Positions 8,754 through 18,329 are shown, counted from the stretch's first letter. The stretch: DNA of 64,000 nt from Nocardia blacklockiae (GCF_015477355.1 NZ_JADLRJ010000001.1:310001-374000), one strand, 5' to 3'. Notes: generated by a model from the letters alone, not told the origin. Translations and numbers: made by a program.

Positions 8754-9985
8754 GCATCCTGTTGCGTGCCGACCGCTGGGTCGATGTCGACACCGGTGAG
8801 GTGCACAAGCCCGCCTCGATCCTGGTGCGGGACAACCTCATAGCGGCCGTCGACCCGGCGGAGGCGCCCGCCGACGCGCAGGTCCTCGATCTCGGCGACG
8901 TCACGCTGCTGCCCGGGCTGATGGACATGGAGATCAACCTGCTCATCGGCGGGCCGGACACTCCGTCGGGGCTGCCGAACGCGATGCACGGCGTGCAGGA
9001 CGACCCGGTGTACCGGACGTTGCGCGCCACGGTGAATGCCCGCACCACCCTGCACGCCGGATTCACCACGGTCCGCAACCTCGGGCTGATGGTGAAGACC
9101 GGCGGCTACCTGCTCGATGTGGACCTGGGCCGGGCCATCGAGCAGGGCTGGGTGGAGGGGCCGCGCATCGTGGGGGCCGGGCACGCCGTCACCCCGACCG
9201 GCGGGCACCTGGACCCCACGATGTTCCAGCGGCTCGCCCCGCACATCATGCCGTTGAGCGTGGCGGAGGGGCGGGCCAATGGCGTGCCCGAGGTTCGCGA
9301 ATGCGTGCGGTACCAGATCAAGTACGGGGCCGAGGTGATCAAGATCTCGGCGTCGGGCGGGGTGATGTCGCACGGCACCGTCGCTGGGGCGCAACAGTAT
9401 TCGGACGAGGAACTGGCCGCGATCGTCGACGAGGCACACCGGGCGGGCGTCCGCGTCGCCGCACATGCGCACGGCGACGCCGGGATCCGGGCGTGCGTCC
9501 GAGCCGGGGTGGACTGCATCGAGCACGGGTCGCTGGCCACCGACGACACCATCGCCATGATGGTCGAGCACGGCACGTTCCTGGTGCCCACCAGCTATCT
9601 GTCCGAGGGACTGGATGTGTCGAAAGCCGCTCCGGCGCTGCAGAAGAAGGCCGCGGAGGTCTTCCCGAGGGCCCGGGAGACGCTGCGCAAGGCCATCGCC
9701 GCCGGAGTCAAGATCGCCTGCGGCACCGACGCGCCCGCCGTCCCGCACGGCGACAACGCCAAAGAGCTGTGGGCACTGGTCGATCGGGGCATGACGCCGG
9801 CGCGGGCGTTGCGTGCCGCCACCGTCGTCGGGGCCGAACTCCTCGGTGTGGACGACCGGGGTCGCCTGGCCGCCGGGCTGCTCGCCGACATCATCGCCGT
9901 TCCCGGCGATCCCACCGCCGACATCACCGTGTTGCAGGACGTCCGGTTCGTCATGAAGGACGGCCGGATCGTCAAGCAGCCGTGA
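8750..9985 (+). CDS. Amidohydrolase-superfamily protein with altered first metal motif
   Basis: 411 aa, imidazolonepropionase/prolidase-like amidohydrolase. Present: LLPGLMD entry to the barrel, Lys in [10 protein letters not shown] (usual carboxylated-lysine position), His in VAAHAHGD, His in CIEHGS and Asp in GTDAP. The usual HxH after GLMD is replaced: the segment reads MDMEINLL, giving ExN. A normal binuclear site is therefore doubtful. It may be mononuclear or act on unusual substrates such as lactones. GTG overlaps the previous stop. It is part of the Rieske/TauD operon, 30 bp before an ALDH. Confidence 0.82.
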   Translation: MSILLRADRWVDVDTGEVHKPASILVRDNLIAAVDPAEAPADAQVLDLGDVTLLPGLMDMEINLLIGGPDTPSGLPNAMHGVQDDPVYRTLRATVNARTTLHAGFTTVRNLGLMVKTGGYLLDVDLGRAIEQGWVEGPRIVGAGHAVTPTGGHLDPTMFQRLAPHIMPLSVAEGRANGVPEVRECVRYQIKYGAEVIKISASGGVMSHGTVAGAQQYSDEELAAIVDEAHRAGVRVAAHAHGDAGIRACVRAGVDCIEHGSLATDDTIAMMVEHGTFLVPTSYLSEGLDVSKAAPALQKKAAEVFPRARETLRKAIAAGVKIACGTDAPAVPHGDNAKELWALVDRGMTPARALRAATVVGAELLGVDDRGRLAAGLLADIIAVPGDPTADITVLQDVRFVMKDGRIVKQP

Positions 9986-10015
9986 GTGTTTCGGCTCGAA
10001 TCAGGAGACATGGTC

Positions 10016-11560
10016 ATGGCCGAAGGTTCGGTTCCGTCGCGAGAGCGCCGCGCGGCGCACTCGGTTCGGGCCACGGTGAACGACGTTGCCGTCACGCCGC
10101 GGCCACATCTGTACATCGGCGGGAGCTGGGTCGCGCCGAGCACAGCCGAGATCATCGACGTGATCTCGCCGCACACCGAACAAGTCGTGGCGCGGGTTCC
10201 CGCGCCGAGCCACGCGGACATCGATCGGGCGGTCGCGGCCGCGCGCGAGGCCTTCGATCACGGGCCCTGGCCGCGGCTGGATCCCGGTGAGCGCGTCGCC
10301 GCGGTTCGTGAGCTGGCCGAGCGGTACCGGCCGCGGCAGGAGGAGCTGGCTCGGCTGATCACCACCGAGATGGGCGCGCCGATCACCTTCTCCCGGTCGG
10401 CGCACGCGCGGCTGCCGGGGGCGATGATCGGGGCGTTCGCCGATGTCGCCGCGCGGCATCCCTGGTGTGAGACCCGGGCCGGGGCGTTCGGCGGGGAGGT
10501 GCTGGTGCGGCGGGAGCCGGTCGGGGTGGTCGCCGCGATCGTCCCGTGGAACATGCCGATGTTCCTGATCGTCGCGAAACTGGTGCCCGCGCTGCTCGCG
10601 GGGTGCGCCGTCGTGGTGAAACCGTCTCCGGAGACGCCCCTGGACGCCTATGTCATGGCCGAGTTGCTGGACGGGCTGGATCTGCCGCCCGGGGTGGTCA
10701 GTATCGTGCCGGGGGACCGCGAGGTCGGGCGTTACCTGGTGGCGCACCCGGGCGTCGACAAGGTGTCGTTCACCGGTTCCACTGCGGCGGGCCGAGAAGT
10801 GGCCGCCGCGTGCGGGTCCGCGTTGCGGCGGGTCGGGCTGGAGCTGGGCGGCAAGTCCGCGGCTGTGGTGCTCGACGACGCCGACCCGGAGACCGTCGCC
10901 ACCGGCATGACGGTGGCGGGGTTGATGAACAGCGGGCAGGCGTGCGTCGCGCAGACGCGAGTGTTGCTGCCGCGCAGTCGTTGCCGAGAGTTCGTCGACG
11001 CGCTGGCGAGCATGGTCGAGAATCTGCGCGTCGGTGATCCTTTCGACCCGGCGACTCAGGTCGGGCCGATGGTGAGCGAACGCCAGCGGTCTCGGGTTCG
11101 CGAGTACATCGAGCTGGGGCGGCGCGAGGGCGCCCGGCTCCTGGTGGGCGGCAGTGGATTACCGGACGGCGTCGACCGCGGCTGGTACGTCCGGCCGACA
11201 CTGTTCGTCGACGTCGACAATGCCATGCGGATCGCCCAGGAGGAGATCTTCGGGCCGGTGCTCGGCGTCGTGCCCTACGACGACGAGGACGACGCCGTGC
11301 GCCTCGCCGACGCCACCGACTACGGGCTCTCCGGATCGGTCTGGACCGCCGACGTCGCTCGCGGACTGGCCGTGGCGCGCCGAATCCGCAGCGGCACACT
11401 GGGAATCAACCAGGCCTACAGCATGGATCCGGCCGCGCCCTTCGGCGGCGTGAAGGCCAGCGGCATCGGCCGCGAATTCGGGCCGGAAGGACTGGACGGA
11501 TTCCTCGACACCAAATCGGTGTCCGTGGCCCCCGGGACCGGCGAGCGGAGCGGAGCATAG
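10016..11560 (+). CDS. NAD(P)-dependent aldehyde dehydrogenase
   Basis: Oxidises an aldehyde to the acid; 514 aa from ATG 10016, placed 7 bp after AGGAGA. ATG 10010 or GTG 10076 are possible, and the first ~30 residues are dispensable by family length. Motifs: AAIVPWNMPM (cofactor entry), FTGSTAAGREV, the general-base Glu in LELGGKS, the catalytic Cys in NSGQACVAQ and EEIFGPVLG. C-terminal FGGVKASGIGREFG is typical. It probably oxidises an aldehyde from hydroxylation and ring-opening steps in this operon. The next gene starts 2 bp after its stop. Confidence 0.93.
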   Translation: MAEGSVPSRERRAAHSVRATVNDVAVTPRPHLYIGGSWVAPSTAEIIDVISPHTEQVVARVPAPSHADIDRAVAAAREAFDHGPWPRLDPGERVAAVRELAERYRPRQEELARLITTEMGAPITFSRSAHARLPGAMIGAFADVAARHPWCETRAGAFGGEVLVRREPVGVVAAIVPWNMPMFLIVAKLVPALLAGCAVVVKPSPETPLDAYVMAELLDGLDLPPGVVSIVPGDREVGRYLVAHPGVDKVSFTGSTAAGREVAAACGSALRRVGLELGGKSAAVVLDDADPETVATGMTVAGLMNSGQACVAQTRVLLPRSRCREFVDALASMVENLRVGDPFDPATQVGPMVSERQRSRVREYIELGRREGARLLVGGSGLPDGVDRGWYVRPTLFVDVDNAMRIAQEEIFGPVLGVVPYDDEDDAVRLADATDYGLSGSVWTADVARGLAVARRIRSGTLGINQAYSMDPAAPFGGVKASGIGREFGPEGLDGFLDTKSVSVAPGTGERSGA

Positions 11561-11562
11561 CC

Positions 11563-12735
11563 GTGCGACTGCACTTCGACGACGACGTGGAGCGATTCCG
11601 CGCCGAGTTCGTGGCCTTTCTCGACGAACACCTGCCCGCGGCGGCCGAGGCGGTCGAGACGGCCCGCTCCACGGCCCACCTCCCCGAGTGGGCGCGGCGC
11701 TGGCGGCGTGTGCAATTCGAGCACGGCTGGCTGGTTCCGGGCTATCCGCCGCGGTTCGGCGGCCGCGACGCCGGGGTCCTGGAACAGTATGTGCACCAGG
11801 AGGAGTTGGCGAAGCGGGGGATCTACCAGACCTTCAATCCGCAGGGGCTGGGCATCGTCGCCGCGTCGCTGATCTCGTTCGGCACGCCGGAACAGCAAGA
11901 GCGCTGGGCGATTCCGATCCTGCGCGGGGAACGCACCGGCGCGCTGGGCATGAGCGAACCCGGCGCGGGCTCGGATCTCGCCGGACTGCGCACCCGCGCG
12001 GTGCTCGACGGCGACCGGTTCGTCGTCGACGGCCACAAGATCTGGACCTCCGGGGCGCACGACGCGGACGTGCTGCTCGCGTTCGTGCGCACCGACCCCG
12101 ACGCGGCCAAGCACCGCGGGATCTCGGCGCTGCTGATACCGACCGACACGCCGGGCGTGGAACGGCGGCCGTTCGCCGCCCTCACCGGCACACACGACGT
12201 CGACCTGAACGAGGTCTTCTTCCGTGAGGTGGTCGTGCCCGCCGAGAACCTGGTGGGCGAACTCCATCGGGGCTGGTCGGTGGCCAACGGTTCGCTCGGC
12301 CACGAACGCACCCTGCTGTGGCTGAGCTACGCCGACCGCCTCGGCCACCTGCTCGACCACTTCCACCCCGCCACCGCACTGGACGCCGACCGCTACGCCA
12401 CCCTGGTCCTGGACGCCTACGCCCTGCGACTGCTCGGCTCGGCCGCCCTGTCCCGCGCCGCCCGCGGCGACACCGACGTCGCCGGGCTGTCCGTCCTCAA
12501 ACTCCTGGGCTCCGAAGCCGTCCAGTCCGCCACCGAAAGCGCCCTGGCCACAACGGCTTCCGACGGCCTCTACTCGAACGTCACTACCGCCCGGTTCAGC
12601 CCTCTCAACCCCGAACCCACCGCCCCCGCCTGGTTCGAACGCTACGCCCGCACCTTCGCCCACACCATCGCCGGCGACACCTCCGAAATCCACCGCAACA
12701 TCATCGCCCAGCGGATATTGGGCCTACCGCGCTGA
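11563..12735 (+). CDS. Acyl-CoA dehydrogenase
   Basis: 390 aa, last gene of the ten-gene operon. Key blocks: MSEPGAGSDLAGLRTRA, GHKIWTSGAHDADVLLAF, LGHERTLLWLSYADR (candidate catalytic Glu in the helix, as in FadE-type side-chain dehydrogenases) and the C-terminal AGDTSEIHRNIIAQRILGLPR. Start GTG is 2 bp after the ALDH stop. The 3' end overlaps the convergent MBL-fold gene by 12 bp. It implies that the acid produced upstream is activated to CoA before beta-oxidation, by a ligase elsewhere. Confidence 0.93.
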   Translation: MRLHFDDDVERFRAEFVAFLDEHLPAAAEAVETARSTAHLPEWARRWRRVQFEHGWLVPGYPPRFGGRDAGVLEQYVHQEELAKRGIYQTFNPQGLGIVAASLISFGTPEQQERWAIPILRGERTGALGMSEPGAGSDLAGLRTRAVLDGDRFVVDGHKIWTSGAHDADVLLAFVRTDPDAAKHRGISALLIPTDTPGVERRPFAALTGTHDVDLNEVFFREVVVPAENLVGELHRGWSVANGSLGHERTLLWLSYADRLGHLLDHFHPATALDADRYATLVLDAYALRLLGSAALSRAARGDTDVAGLSVLKLLGSEAVQSATESALATTASDGLYSNVTTARFSPLNPEPTAPAWFERYARTFAHTIAGDTSEIHRNIIAQRILGLPR

Positions 12736-13626
12736 GAACTCGTCCTCGTCCAGCGGCAGCCAGCCCGGGCCGTGGCCCGTCCGGCGGACTCGGCCGAACA
12801 CCACGTCGGCGAAGTGGTTGCCGAAGCCGATCGTGCCGGGCTGTTCCAGTTCGGCGAGGAGTCGGCGGCGTTGCTCGGCGGCCCGGAGCGGGTCGTGGTC
12901 GTAGACGCAGGACCATTCGGGATGGTCGACCTGGATCGGCGAGTGCAGGGAATCGCCGAAGGCGATCAGGCGAGTGCCGCCGCCGGTGATCACGTAGCGC
13001 GCGTGTCCGGAGGTGTGGCCGTCGACGATCTGTACCTCGACGCCGGGGAAGATCTCGTGCCCCGCGGTCACCGTGCGGACGCGGGGTGCCAGCACGGCTG
13101 CGATCTCGGCGGTCGTCCCGCCCGCTTCCAGCAGCTCGCGATGAGTCCATTCCGGCTCGGGCACAAGATATTCCGCCTCGGTGAACACCGGCTGGTCGCC
13201 GCCGTCGGCGGGATGCCAGGCCCACCCGATGTGATCGGGATGCAGGTGCGTGAACGCCACCGCCTCGATCTCGCCCGGGCCGCGGCCGAGTTCGGCGAGG
13301 CTGTCCAGGAGTGCGCCGCCGTAGATGGCGCCGTTGGGACCGCCCGGCTCGGCAGGCATCGACTGCGGACCGAAACCGGCGTCGATCAGCAGTGCCCGGC
13401 CGGCATGCTCCACGAGCAGGCCCCCGATGCTCGCTACCAGATATCCTGCGGCATCGAGGTATTGGGGCTGCTCCGCCCAGGTCTGTGCGGTGCTGTCGGG
13501 CAGCCACTCGCGCGGCTTGCCCTGCACGGCCCCGTCCGGGACGAACGACACCGTCGTCTCGCCCAGCCGGATCGAACGAATCCTCCCCGGACGGCTCAGT
13601 CGCTCGTCGGCCTGGATGCGTGTCAT
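12724..13626 (-). CDS. Metallo-beta-lactamase-fold hydrolase (lactonase-like)
   Basis: 300 aa from ATG 13626, chosen because AAGGAGA lies just upstream; a much longer frame exists but runs into the MarR gene. Metal ligands: THLHPDH (HxHxDH), His in DGHTSGH, Asp in FGDSLHS and His in GFGNHFAD. This is the pattern of AHL-lactonase-like members. A lactone hydrolase would fit a cluster holding a Baeyer-Villiger enzyme (inference). It is divergent from the MarR gene, probably under its control, and convergent with the acyl-CoA dehydrogenase. Confidence 0.88.
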   Translation of the reverse strand: MTRIQADERLSRPGRIRSIRLGETTVSFVPDGAVQGKPREWLPDSTAQTWAEQPQYLDAAGYLVASIGGLLVEHAGRALLIDAGFGPQSMPAEPGGPNGAIYGGALLDSLAELGRGPGEIEAVAFTHLHPDHIGWAWHPADGGDQPVFTEAEYLVPEPEWTHRELLEAGGTTAEIAAVLAPRVRTVTAGHEIFPGVEVQIVDGHTSGHARYVITGGGTRLIAFGDSLHSPIQVDHPEWSCVYDHDPLRAAEQRRRLLAELEQPGTIGFGNHFADVVFGRVRRTGHGPGWLPLDEDEFSAR

Positions 13627-13665
13627 GGTCGGTCTCCTTCTTCGGCTTCGGAGCACCACCATAAG

Positions 13666-13709
13666 CATCAAGGTTGAATAGTTCAAGCTGTAAATATACT
13701 GGCTTGATG
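13666..13709. promoter_or_regulatory. Inverted repeats in the MBL-MarR divergent promoter
   Basis: CATCAAG at 13666-13672 is mirrored by CTTGATG at 13703-13709. A second dyad, TTGAA-TAG-TTCAA, lies at 13674-13686. The AT-rich stretch between is unusual for this DNA and must carry both promoters. Probable binding sites of the adjacent MarR protein. Confidence 0.55.
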
Positions 13710-13728
13710 GATTCGCTAGGATGGACCC

Positions 13729-14175
13729 ATGACCTCCCGGGAACCGCAGGTAGTCGCCGAGCGGGAGCTGTGCGGCCTGGTGAACGGCCTGGCGCAGCAG
13801 ATCGCCGACCACGTCCGCGAACGCGCGGTCGCCCTCGGTCTGACGGCCGCCCAGGCGACGGCTCTGCGCGAGCTGACCGGTCCGATGACCATGCGCGAAC
13901 TCGCCGAACGCATGAGCTGCGAACCGTCCAATGCCACCTTCATCGTCGACAACCTCGCGAAGAAGGAGCTCCTCGAGCGCCGCGCGCACCCCACCGACCG
14001 CCGGGCCAGGCAACTCGTCCTGACCGCCGCGGGGACCGAACTCCGCGAACGCCTGCTCGAACTCCTCGCCCAGGACTCCCCGCTGTCCGGCCTCGACCCC
14101 GCGCAGCAGAACGCCCTGCAGGCCCTACTCGAACAAGCCGTCACCGCCCCGCGCCGCGCCGCTTCCGCGCGCTGA
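13729..14175 (+). CDS. MarR-family transcriptional regulator
   Basis: 148 aa. Winged helix-turn-helix with TAAQATALRELTGPMTMRELAERMSCEPS as the recognition region (in part) and the wing ERRAHPTDRRARQLVLTAAG near residues 82-104, which carries the DxR signature. ATG follows AGGA by 7 bp. Divergent from the MBL-fold hydrolase, so autoregulation together with control of that gene is the simplest reading. MarR proteins are usually released by small phenolic or acidic ligands; the ligand is unknown. Confidence 0.9.
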   Translation: MTSREPQVVAERELCGLVNGLAQQIADHVRERAVALGLTAAQATALRELTGPMTMRELAERMSCEPSNATFIVDNLAKKELLERRAHPTDRRARQLVLTAAGTELRERLLELLAQDSPLSGLDPAQQNALQALLEQAVTAPRRAASAR

Positions 14176-14246
14176 GCAGGACGCGCAACGCATCGCGGGA
14201 TCGTCGGCGGCGGGCTGCGGCCGTGCCGAACGTCAAGGGGCCCAGC

Positions 14247-15671
14247 CTATTCCGGGGCGTAGCCGAGGATGGCTTTGGTCTCCAGGTACTCCTCGAAGCC
14301 GTGGGTGCCCCATTCCCGGCCGTTGCCGCTTCTGCGGTAGCCGCCGAAGGGGGCGTGGAAGTCGAAGGCGTCGTTGATGGTCACCCAGCCGGCACTGAGG
14401 CGGCGGGCGATGGCGCGGGCCCGGGCTAGGTCGGCGCCGGCCACGTTGGCGGCCAGGCCGTATTCGGTGTCGTTGGCGATGGCGACGGCGTGGTCGAGGT
14501 CGTCGTAGGCGAGGATGGTGAGGACCGGGCCGAAGATCTCCTCGCGGGCGATGGTCATGTCGTTGGTGACGTTCGCGAAGACGGTGGGCTTGACGTAGTA
14601 GCCCTTGGTCAGGCCCTCGGGTCGGCCGATGCCGCCGGTGACCAGGGTGGCGCCCTCGTCGATGCCCTTGCGGATGAGAGCCTGGATCTTGTCGAACTGC
14701 GCGCCGGACACCACGGGGCCCAGGGCGACGTCGCCGGTCGGATCGCCCACGGACAGTTGGGCGGCCGCGTCGCGGGCGGCCGCGATCGCGTCGTCCATGC
14801 GGGTGCGCGGGACCAGCAGGCGCGACAGGGCGCTGCAGGTCTGGCCGGAGTTGTTCATCAGGGTCGCGACGGCGCTGCCGACGTTGGCGGCGAGGTCGGC
14901 GTCGTCGAGCACGATGTTCGGGCTCTTGCCGCCGAGCTCCTGGGTGACCCTTTTGACGGTCGGCGCGGCGTTCCTGGCGACCTCGATGCCCGCGCGGGTG
15001 GAGCCGGTGAAGGAGATCAGGTCCACGCCGGGATGCGCCGACAGCGGCGCGCCCACCCCGAGCCCGTCGCCCTGCACGAGGTTGAACACGCCCGCGGGAA
15101 GCCCTGCGGCGGCGAGGATCTCGGCGAAGATCTGCCCGCTGAACGGTGACTGCTCCGACGGCTTCAGCACCACGGTGCAGCCGGCGGCCAGCGCCGGGAA
15201 CACCTTCACCGCGATCTGGTTCAACGGCCAGTTCCACGGCGTGATCAGCCCGCACACGCCGATCGGCTCCCGGACGATCAGCGTGGCGCCCCGCTGCTCC
15301 TCGAACGAATAGTGCTCGAGGATGTCGAGCACCGTCGCCAGATGGCCCGCGCCGAGGTCGACCTGGAAGCCGCCGGCCAGCGCCGCGGGCGCGCCCATCT
15401 CCTCGGTGAGCGCCGCCGCGAGATCCGCGCGGCGCTTGCCGTACTCCTCGGAGATGGTGCGCAGCAGCGTGATTCGATCCGCGACCGGCGTGGCCGACCA
15501 GCCCGGGAACGCCGCGCGCGCCGCCGCCACGGCGCGATCCACGTCCTCGGCGGACCCGCTCGCCACCCGCCCCGCGACCTCCTCGGTGGCCGGGTTCACC
15601 ACGTCGAAGGTCTGCGGCCGCGCCGGGTCGACCCACTCCCCGCCGATGTAGAACGTCCGATACTCGCGCAT
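14247..15671 (-). CDS. Aldehyde dehydrogenase
   Basis: 474 aa, last gene of the seven-gene minus operon. Motifs: ITPWNWPLNQIAVKV, TGSTRAGIEVA, ELGGKSPNIV (general-base Glu), NNSGQTCSALSR (catalytic Cys), EEIFGPVLTIL and the end FGGYRRSGNGREWG. ATG shares its A with the stop of the ThDP enzyme gene (TGATG), so the two are coupled. It would oxidise an aldehyde released by the ThDP enzyme or by lactone opening (inference). Start is certain because the upstream continuation of the frame is out-of-frame ThDP gene. Confidence 0.93.
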   Translation of the reverse strand: MREYRTFYIGGEWVDPARPQTFDVVNPATEEVAGRVASGSAEDVDRAVAAARAAFPGWSATPVADRITLLRTISEEYGKRRADLAAALTEEMGAPAALAGGFQVDLGAGHLATVLDILEHYSFEEQRGATLIVREPIGVCGLITPWNWPLNQIAVKVFPALAAGCTVVLKPSEQSPFSGQIFAEILAAAGLPAGVFNLVQGDGLGVGAPLSAHPGVDLISFTGSTRAGIEVARNAAPTVKRVTQELGGKSPNIVLDDADLAANVGSAVATLMNNSGQTCSALSRLLVPRTRMDDAIAAARDAAAQLSVGDPTGDVALGPVVSGAQFDKIQALIRKGIDEGATLVTGGIGRPEGLTKGYYVKPTVFANVTNDMTIAREEIFGPVLTILAYDDLDHAVAIANDTEYGLAANVAGADLARARAIARRLSAGWVTINDAFDFHAPFGGYRRSGNGREWGTHGFEEYLETKAILGYAPE

Positions 15672-17377
15672 CACTGCTGTCCTTCCGCGTACCAGGTACG
15701 GAATTCGTCGTAGCTCGGCATCTCCTCCGAGTTCGCCTTCGGGTCGACGGCGACGTGGATGACGCCGGGCCTGCCGCTGGCATAGGCGCGTTTCACGGCG
15801 GGGGCGATGTCCTCGTCGCGCTCGACGTACTCGCCGTAGCAGCCGAAGCCCTCGGCGACCTTGTCCAGCCGCACGTCCTTGCTCCAGTGCACGCCGGTCT
15901 CCAGCGAGCCGTGCCCGAACGTGCGCTTGTAGACGCCTACCTCCAGCCCCCACGCGTAGTCGACGCCGACCACGCAGACCAGCGGAAGGCCCAGTCGCGC
16001 GGCGGTTTCCAGCTCCGCGATCTGGAACTGGAACGACGAGTCGCCGGTGACCAGCATGACCGGGCGCTTGCCGCCGTCGGCCACCGACGCCCCGACCGCG
16101 TACGGCAGCCCGGTGCCCAGGTGCCCGAAGTTCTGGTTCCAGATCACGTCGTGCGGTTTGGCCTGCGAATAGGTCCAGCCGAAGATGGTGGTCGCGCCGC
16201 CGTCGCGGACCATGATGCCCTCCGGCGGAAAGGCTTTGGTGGCCTCCACGATCATGCGCGCCGGGTGCACCGGGGACGCGCCGGACGGTGCGGTCTCGGC
16301 CAGCTCCGCCAGCTGCGCGGCGTCCTGCTCGATCCAGCGCCGCAGCTCCGGCGTCGGTGTGCGCGGGGTGTCGCGCAGCGCCTCGACCAGCTGCGGCACG
16401 ACGGCCCGCAGGTCGCCGACGAGCGGCACGTCGATCGGCCGGTTGACCCCGATCGCCGCCGGATCCTGTTCCACCAGAATCCATTTCCGGTTCGCCTCGT
16501 TCGCCACCCAGTGCCGTCCGCGCCCGAAGTGCACCGGCTCGCCGAGTTCGGTGCCGAGGGCCAGCACCAGATCCGACTGCACGACCGCCTCGAGCCCGGC
16601 CTTGGAGAACCCGTACGGGAACGTGCGGTCCTCCAGCCCCGCGAGGTAGGAAGTGCCGCCGGAGGTTTGCAGGATCGGTCCCGCCACGAGGTCGGCGAGG
16701 GCCTTGACCGACTCCCCGGCCCGCGCGGTGTGCACCCCGTGACCCACCAGCAGGATCGGCTGTTTCGCCGCGCGGATGTACCGCACCGCCTCCGCGATCC
16801 TGTCCGGCCCGGCGGTCTGGCCGACGAGCCGATAGGCCTCGGGCGGCAACGCCGGCGGCACCACGATCTCCTCGAGAATGACGTGCGAGGGGTATTCGAT
16901 GTACACCGGCCCGGGCGTGCCCGACAGCGCCTTGCGCAGGCCCTCGCGGATGATCTCGTCGGTCTGGTCCGCGTATTCGATACTGGCGCTGTACTTCACG
17001 GAGTTCTCGAGCAACGGCGCCTGCCGCACGAACTGGATTCGCCCGCGCCGCACCCGCTGCTCGGTGATGCGGGCCCGCTGCCCGCCCAGGAAGACGATGG
17101 GGGAGTTCTCCACCTTGGCGCACATGACCGAGCCGGCCAGGTTGGCGATCCCCGGGCCCAGCGTGGCGATGGCGAGCGCGGGCTTGCCGGTCATCCGCGA
17201 CACCGCCTCGGCCATGAAGCCCGCCGACTCCTCGTGATGCGGCGCGACGACCCTCCAGCCGCGCTCTTCGGCGAGGTGGAACAGATGCACGAAATTCGGA
17301 TCGGGAATACCGAACAGCGTGTCGATGCCCTCGGCCTCGAAGAGGTCCAGAATGCGTTCGTAAACCTTGACTGCCAT
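15671..17377 (-). CDS. Thiamine diphosphate-dependent enzyme (acetolactate synthase/2-hydroxyacyl-CoA lyase superfamily)
   Basis: 568 aa, full length. N-terminal pyrimidine domain with the activating Glu in HHEESAGFMAEA (about residue 50); central domain; C-terminal PP domain. The usual GDG...NN cofactor motif is altered: it reads TGDSSFQFQ and then VVGVDYAWG. It cleaves or forms a C-C bond next to a carbonyl. Candidates are 2-hydroxyacyl-CoA lyase, a benzoylformate decarboxylase type, or an alicyclic diketone hydrolase. ATG follows AGGA by 6 bp. Sits between an SDR (8-bp gap) and the ALDH that could use its aldehyde product. Confidence 0.87.
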   Translation of the reverse strand: MAVKVYERILDLFEAEGIDTLFGIPDPNFVHLFHLAEERGWRVVAPHHEESAGFMAEAVSRMTGKPALAIATLGPGIANLAGSVMCAKVENSPIVFLGGQRARITEQRVRRGRIQFVRQAPLLENSVKYSASIEYADQTDEIIREGLRKALSGTPGPVYIEYPSHVILEEIVVPPALPPEAYRLVGQTAGPDRIAEAVRYIRAAKQPILLVGHGVHTARAGESVKALADLVAGPILQTSGGTSYLAGLEDRTFPYGFSKAGLEAVVQSDLVLALGTELGEPVHFGRGRHWVANEANRKWILVEQDPAAIGVNRPIDVPLVGDLRAVVPQLVEALRDTPRTPTPELRRWIEQDAAQLAELAETAPSGASPVHPARMIVEATKAFPPEGIMVRDGGATTIFGWTYSQAKPHDVIWNQNFGHLGTGLPYAVGASVADGGKRPVMLVTGDSSFQFQIAELETAARLGLPLVCVVGVDYAWGLEVGVYKRTFGHGSLETGVHWSKDVRLDKVAEGFGCYGEYVERDEDIAPAVKRAYASGRPGVIHVAVDPKANSEEMPSYDEFRTWYAEGQQ

Positions 17378-17385
17378 GCTCGTCC

Positions 17386-18297
17386 TCACTTCCCTGCCCT
17401 GGCCATCGCGAAGCTTCTGCCGATGTGGTCGACATGGGCCGACGCGGGCGGCAGGATCCAGGAGTCGTCGGTGTTGCGAATTTCTTCGATGCGTGCGGCG
17501 ACCTCGTCGACGGTCCACGAGGGCTGATACACCCCCGGTGTCTCGGCGAGGTAGGCGCGTGCCACCCGGCCCGCGATCGACACCAGCAATTCGCCGGTGA
17601 GCGTGCAGGTTTCGTGCGCCAGATACCCGACCGTGGGCGCCACCAGTTCCGGCCGCATGTCCGGATAGGCGGAGGTGTCGATGCCCGCGGCCATGCGGGT
17701 GAGCGCGGAGGGCACGATCACGTTCGACTTGACGCCCACCTCTGCGCCCTCCAGTGCGACCACGTTGGACAACCCGATCACCCCGGCCTTGGCCACCGCG
17801 TAGTTGGCGACCGCCTTGTTGCCGTAGAGGCCGCCGATGGAGGAGGTCAGCACGATTCGCCCGTACCCGGCCTCGCTCATGACCGGGAAACCGGCCCGCA
17901 CCACGTGGAAGGCGCCGCGCAGGTGCACGTCCACGACCGCCTCGAAATCCTCGTAGCTCAGCTCGGTCAGCGACCCGTAGCGGACGTTGCCGGCGTTGTG
18001 GATCAGGATGTCGAGGCGGCCGTAGTGGTCGAGGGCCGATTCGATGATCGCGCGCCCGCCCGCGGCGGTGGCCACCGAGTCGGTGTTGGCGACCGCCTCG
18101 CCGCCCGAGTCCTCGATGGCCCGCGCCGCCTCCGCCGCCACGTCGGCCTCGAACACGTCGCCGCGGGTGGTGCCGCCGACGTCGTTGACCACCACCTTGG
18201 CGCCCAGCAACGCCAGGAGTTCGGCGTAGGCGCGGCCCAGACCCCGTCCGGCGCCGGTGATCACGGCGACGCGATCGTCGAATCTCAGTTCTCGCAA
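17386..18297 (-). CDS. SDR with C-terminal extension
   Basis: 303 aa from TTG 18297 (LRELRFDDRV), preceded by GAGAGG. A GTG at 18375 is also in frame but lies inside the BVMO gene and adds unrelated residues, so start confidence is modest. Motifs: TGAGRGLGRAYA, HNAG, TSSIGG (Ser) and YAVAK (Tyr/Lys). The NDVGGTTRGD insert and the C-terminal extension past residue 235 (YQPSWTVDEVAARIEEI) resemble hydroxyacyl-CoA dehydrogenases of the peroxisomal multifunctional-enzyme type. Likely a 3-hydroxyacyl-CoA or ring-alcohol dehydrogenase in the BVMO operon. Confidence 0.87.
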   Translation of the reverse strand: MRELRFDDRVAVITGAGRGLGRAYAELLALLGAKVVVNDVGGTTRGDVFEADVAAEAARAIEDSGGEAVANTDSVATAAGGRAIIESALDHYGRLDILIHNAGNVRYGSLTELSYEDFEAVVDVHLRGAFHVVRAGFPVMSEAGYGRIVLTSSIGGLYGNKAVANYAVAKAGVIGLSNVVALEGAEVGVKSNVIVPSALTRMAAGIDTSAYPDMRPELVAPTVGYLAHETCTLTGELLVSIAGRVARAYLAETPGVYQPSWTVDEVAARIEEIRNTDDSWILPPASAHVDHIGRSFAMARAGK

Positions 18298-18329
18298 GAT
18301 GTTCGGTTCCTCTCTGCGGGTGGCCGGGC

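Noticed and set aside
12724-14013. A longer form of the MBL-fold hydrolase
   Set aside because: The extension lies over the MarR gene and its promoter, whereas ATG 13626 has a strong Shine-Dalgarno and the family length.
14247-17435. One continuous minus frame that could suggest an ALDH fused to an upstream domain
   Set aside because: The upstream part is out-of-frame ThDP-enzyme DNA; the ALDH has its own ATG at 15671 coupled to the ThDP stop.
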